Source of the DNA: Diphasiastrum complanatum
Lineage: Eukaryota > Streptophyta > Lycopodiopsida > Lycopodiales > Lycopodiaceae
NCBI GenBank assembly: GCA_029204225.1
Contig: CM055101.1
Location: forward strand, 493,997 to 543,005
DNA: 49,009 bases
Reading direction: 5' to 3'
Below are positions 48,364-49,009 of the stretch, piece after piece (position 1 is the stretch's first letter; each line of letters starts with the position of its first letter). A model generated the notes under the pieces. The model was given only the letters and a program-made list of their open reading frames with translations. It was not told the DNA's origin and did not search any database. A program made the position numbers and the translations under genes.

Positions 48364-49009
48364 AAATGACCAAGAAGAAACCAGTTGAAGGTATGTGCAG
48401 AACTCTTTAAAAATTTTTCTGAATGATTCTGAAACTGGAGCCCACATCATCTTGATGTCGAATTTCAATGGCATGTGGATTATTTGATGCTACCAGGCAC
48501 AATAGGCATTGCATTAGAGAACTTGCTAACTATTTGGGAAAAGGAATATTTTCTCTAGATATCGAACCGACTTATCATTGAACAAAAGGGTTGTCTATGT
48601 TGGGCCGTAATCCAAGGTAGATTTAAGGTTTTGCCATTCGGGTCAATTGAATTGTATATAGGTTCCACCTCCATGTATGCTTTAGAATACATCCAAATAA
48701 AGGAGTATAAATTTTTGAAGCACGATGATATGAAGCGAAAGTTTTGGAGGAGGCATGCTGAATTTAAGTTGTACTTACCAAAAGCTCTTCAAATATAGAT
48801 GAATTTGACGATGCAGTTCTTTTGCTGAACATCCATATGGCGTACCCAGAGTTGTATGGTCTGTATACCAACTGGGAGCGCAACTTTTCTCATGACTTTG
48901 CATAGATCAAGCACAATCTACAAGATCGAGACAAAGCTCATGAATATGAAGCATTTTGTACTTATACACATTGGCAGTTCGGAACATTTGCAACAAAGAC
49001 ATTATTTTT
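48364..49009 (+). pseudogene. Unidentified coding-like sequence running off the window
   Basis: Frames with few stops read LMLPGTIGIALENLLTIWEK, RFKVLPFGSIELYIGS, KFLKHDDMKRKFWRRHAEF, LYLPKALQI, and after a shift DEFDDAVLLLNIHMAYPEL, YGLYTNWERNFSHDF and YEAFCTYTHWQFGTF. The amino-acid pattern looks like protein-coding sequence in decay. It lies beyond the coiled-coil ORF on the same strand and may belong to the same extra gene. I do not recognise it. Confidence 0.35.

Noticed and set aside
1-49009. CRISPR array, bacterial operon or defence island
   Set aside because: No regularly spaced repeats, no ribosome-binding-site-led gene clusters and no bacterial proteins; repeats are LTRs, microsatellites and degenerate minisatellites.

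Overview
The window looks like nuclear DNA from a land plant with a large, repeat-packed genome. The evidence is several families of Ty1/copia LTR retrotransposons with plant-type primer-binding sites (TGGTATCAGAGC, complementary to initiator tRNA-Met), Ty3-type relics, a terminal-inverted-repeat MITE, a tRNA-like SINE candidate, long (TC)n tracts, low GC and pervasive decay (stops, frameshifts, truncations, nesting). A gymnosperm or similar giant genome would fit, but the species cannot be read from the sequence. No bacterial operon, CRISPR array, rRNA gene or standard tRNA gene is visible. I use local family names A-F for the copia elements.

Layout. 0.3-0.65 kb: truncated family-A LTR. 1.0-1.3 kb: copia gag scrap. 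2.5-3.2 kb: old LTR-like remnant. 4.1-6.0 kb: family-F gag, PBS and long LTR, minus strand. 6.0-13.6 kb, minus strand: a 5.6-kb family-A element (6385-11981, complete ends, LTR pair and TSD ACAAA), inserted into a Ty3 gag/protease relic that is itself bracketed by family-B LTR sequence. 13.6-23.4 kb, plus strand: family-C gag/pol pieces with tandemly duplicated gag segments, a Ty3 integrase scrap, and a family-D element (15.9-20.8 kb) that carries a 357-bp MITE and is cut in RT by a family-C LTR. 23.4-27.4 kb: no retroelement recognised; degenerate minisatellite, (TC)n, and an unusually CpG-rich 172-codon ORF on the minus strand, the best candidate for host coding sequence. 27.4-30.8 kb and 40.0-46.6 kb: two copies of a segmental duplication containing family-E elements with complementary internal deletions, followed by the same unidentified coding-like sequence. 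32.8-38.2 kb: a PPT/LTR-like junction, a family-B 3' end, then an internally deleted family-F element. 39.1-39.5 kb: SINE-like sequence. 46.6-49.0 kb: Ty3 RT/RNase H/integrase remnants followed by a broken coiled-coil ORF and further unidentified coding-like sequence.

None of the retroelements looks autonomous: each has stops, frameshifts, deletions or altered catalytic residues. Element A is the best preserved; its two LTRs differ by about 16 substitutions and one 4-bp indel by my visual count. The most informative signals are structural: nesting order, the E/E' duplication, the repeated B-LTR/F-LTR junction, the MITE inside copia gag-pol, and a palindrome cassette shared by otherwise different LTR families. 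The unidentified sequences most worth similarity searches are 26113-26631, 29190-30790 with its copy 45287-46612, and 47768-49009. I see no convincing novel defence or metabolic system.
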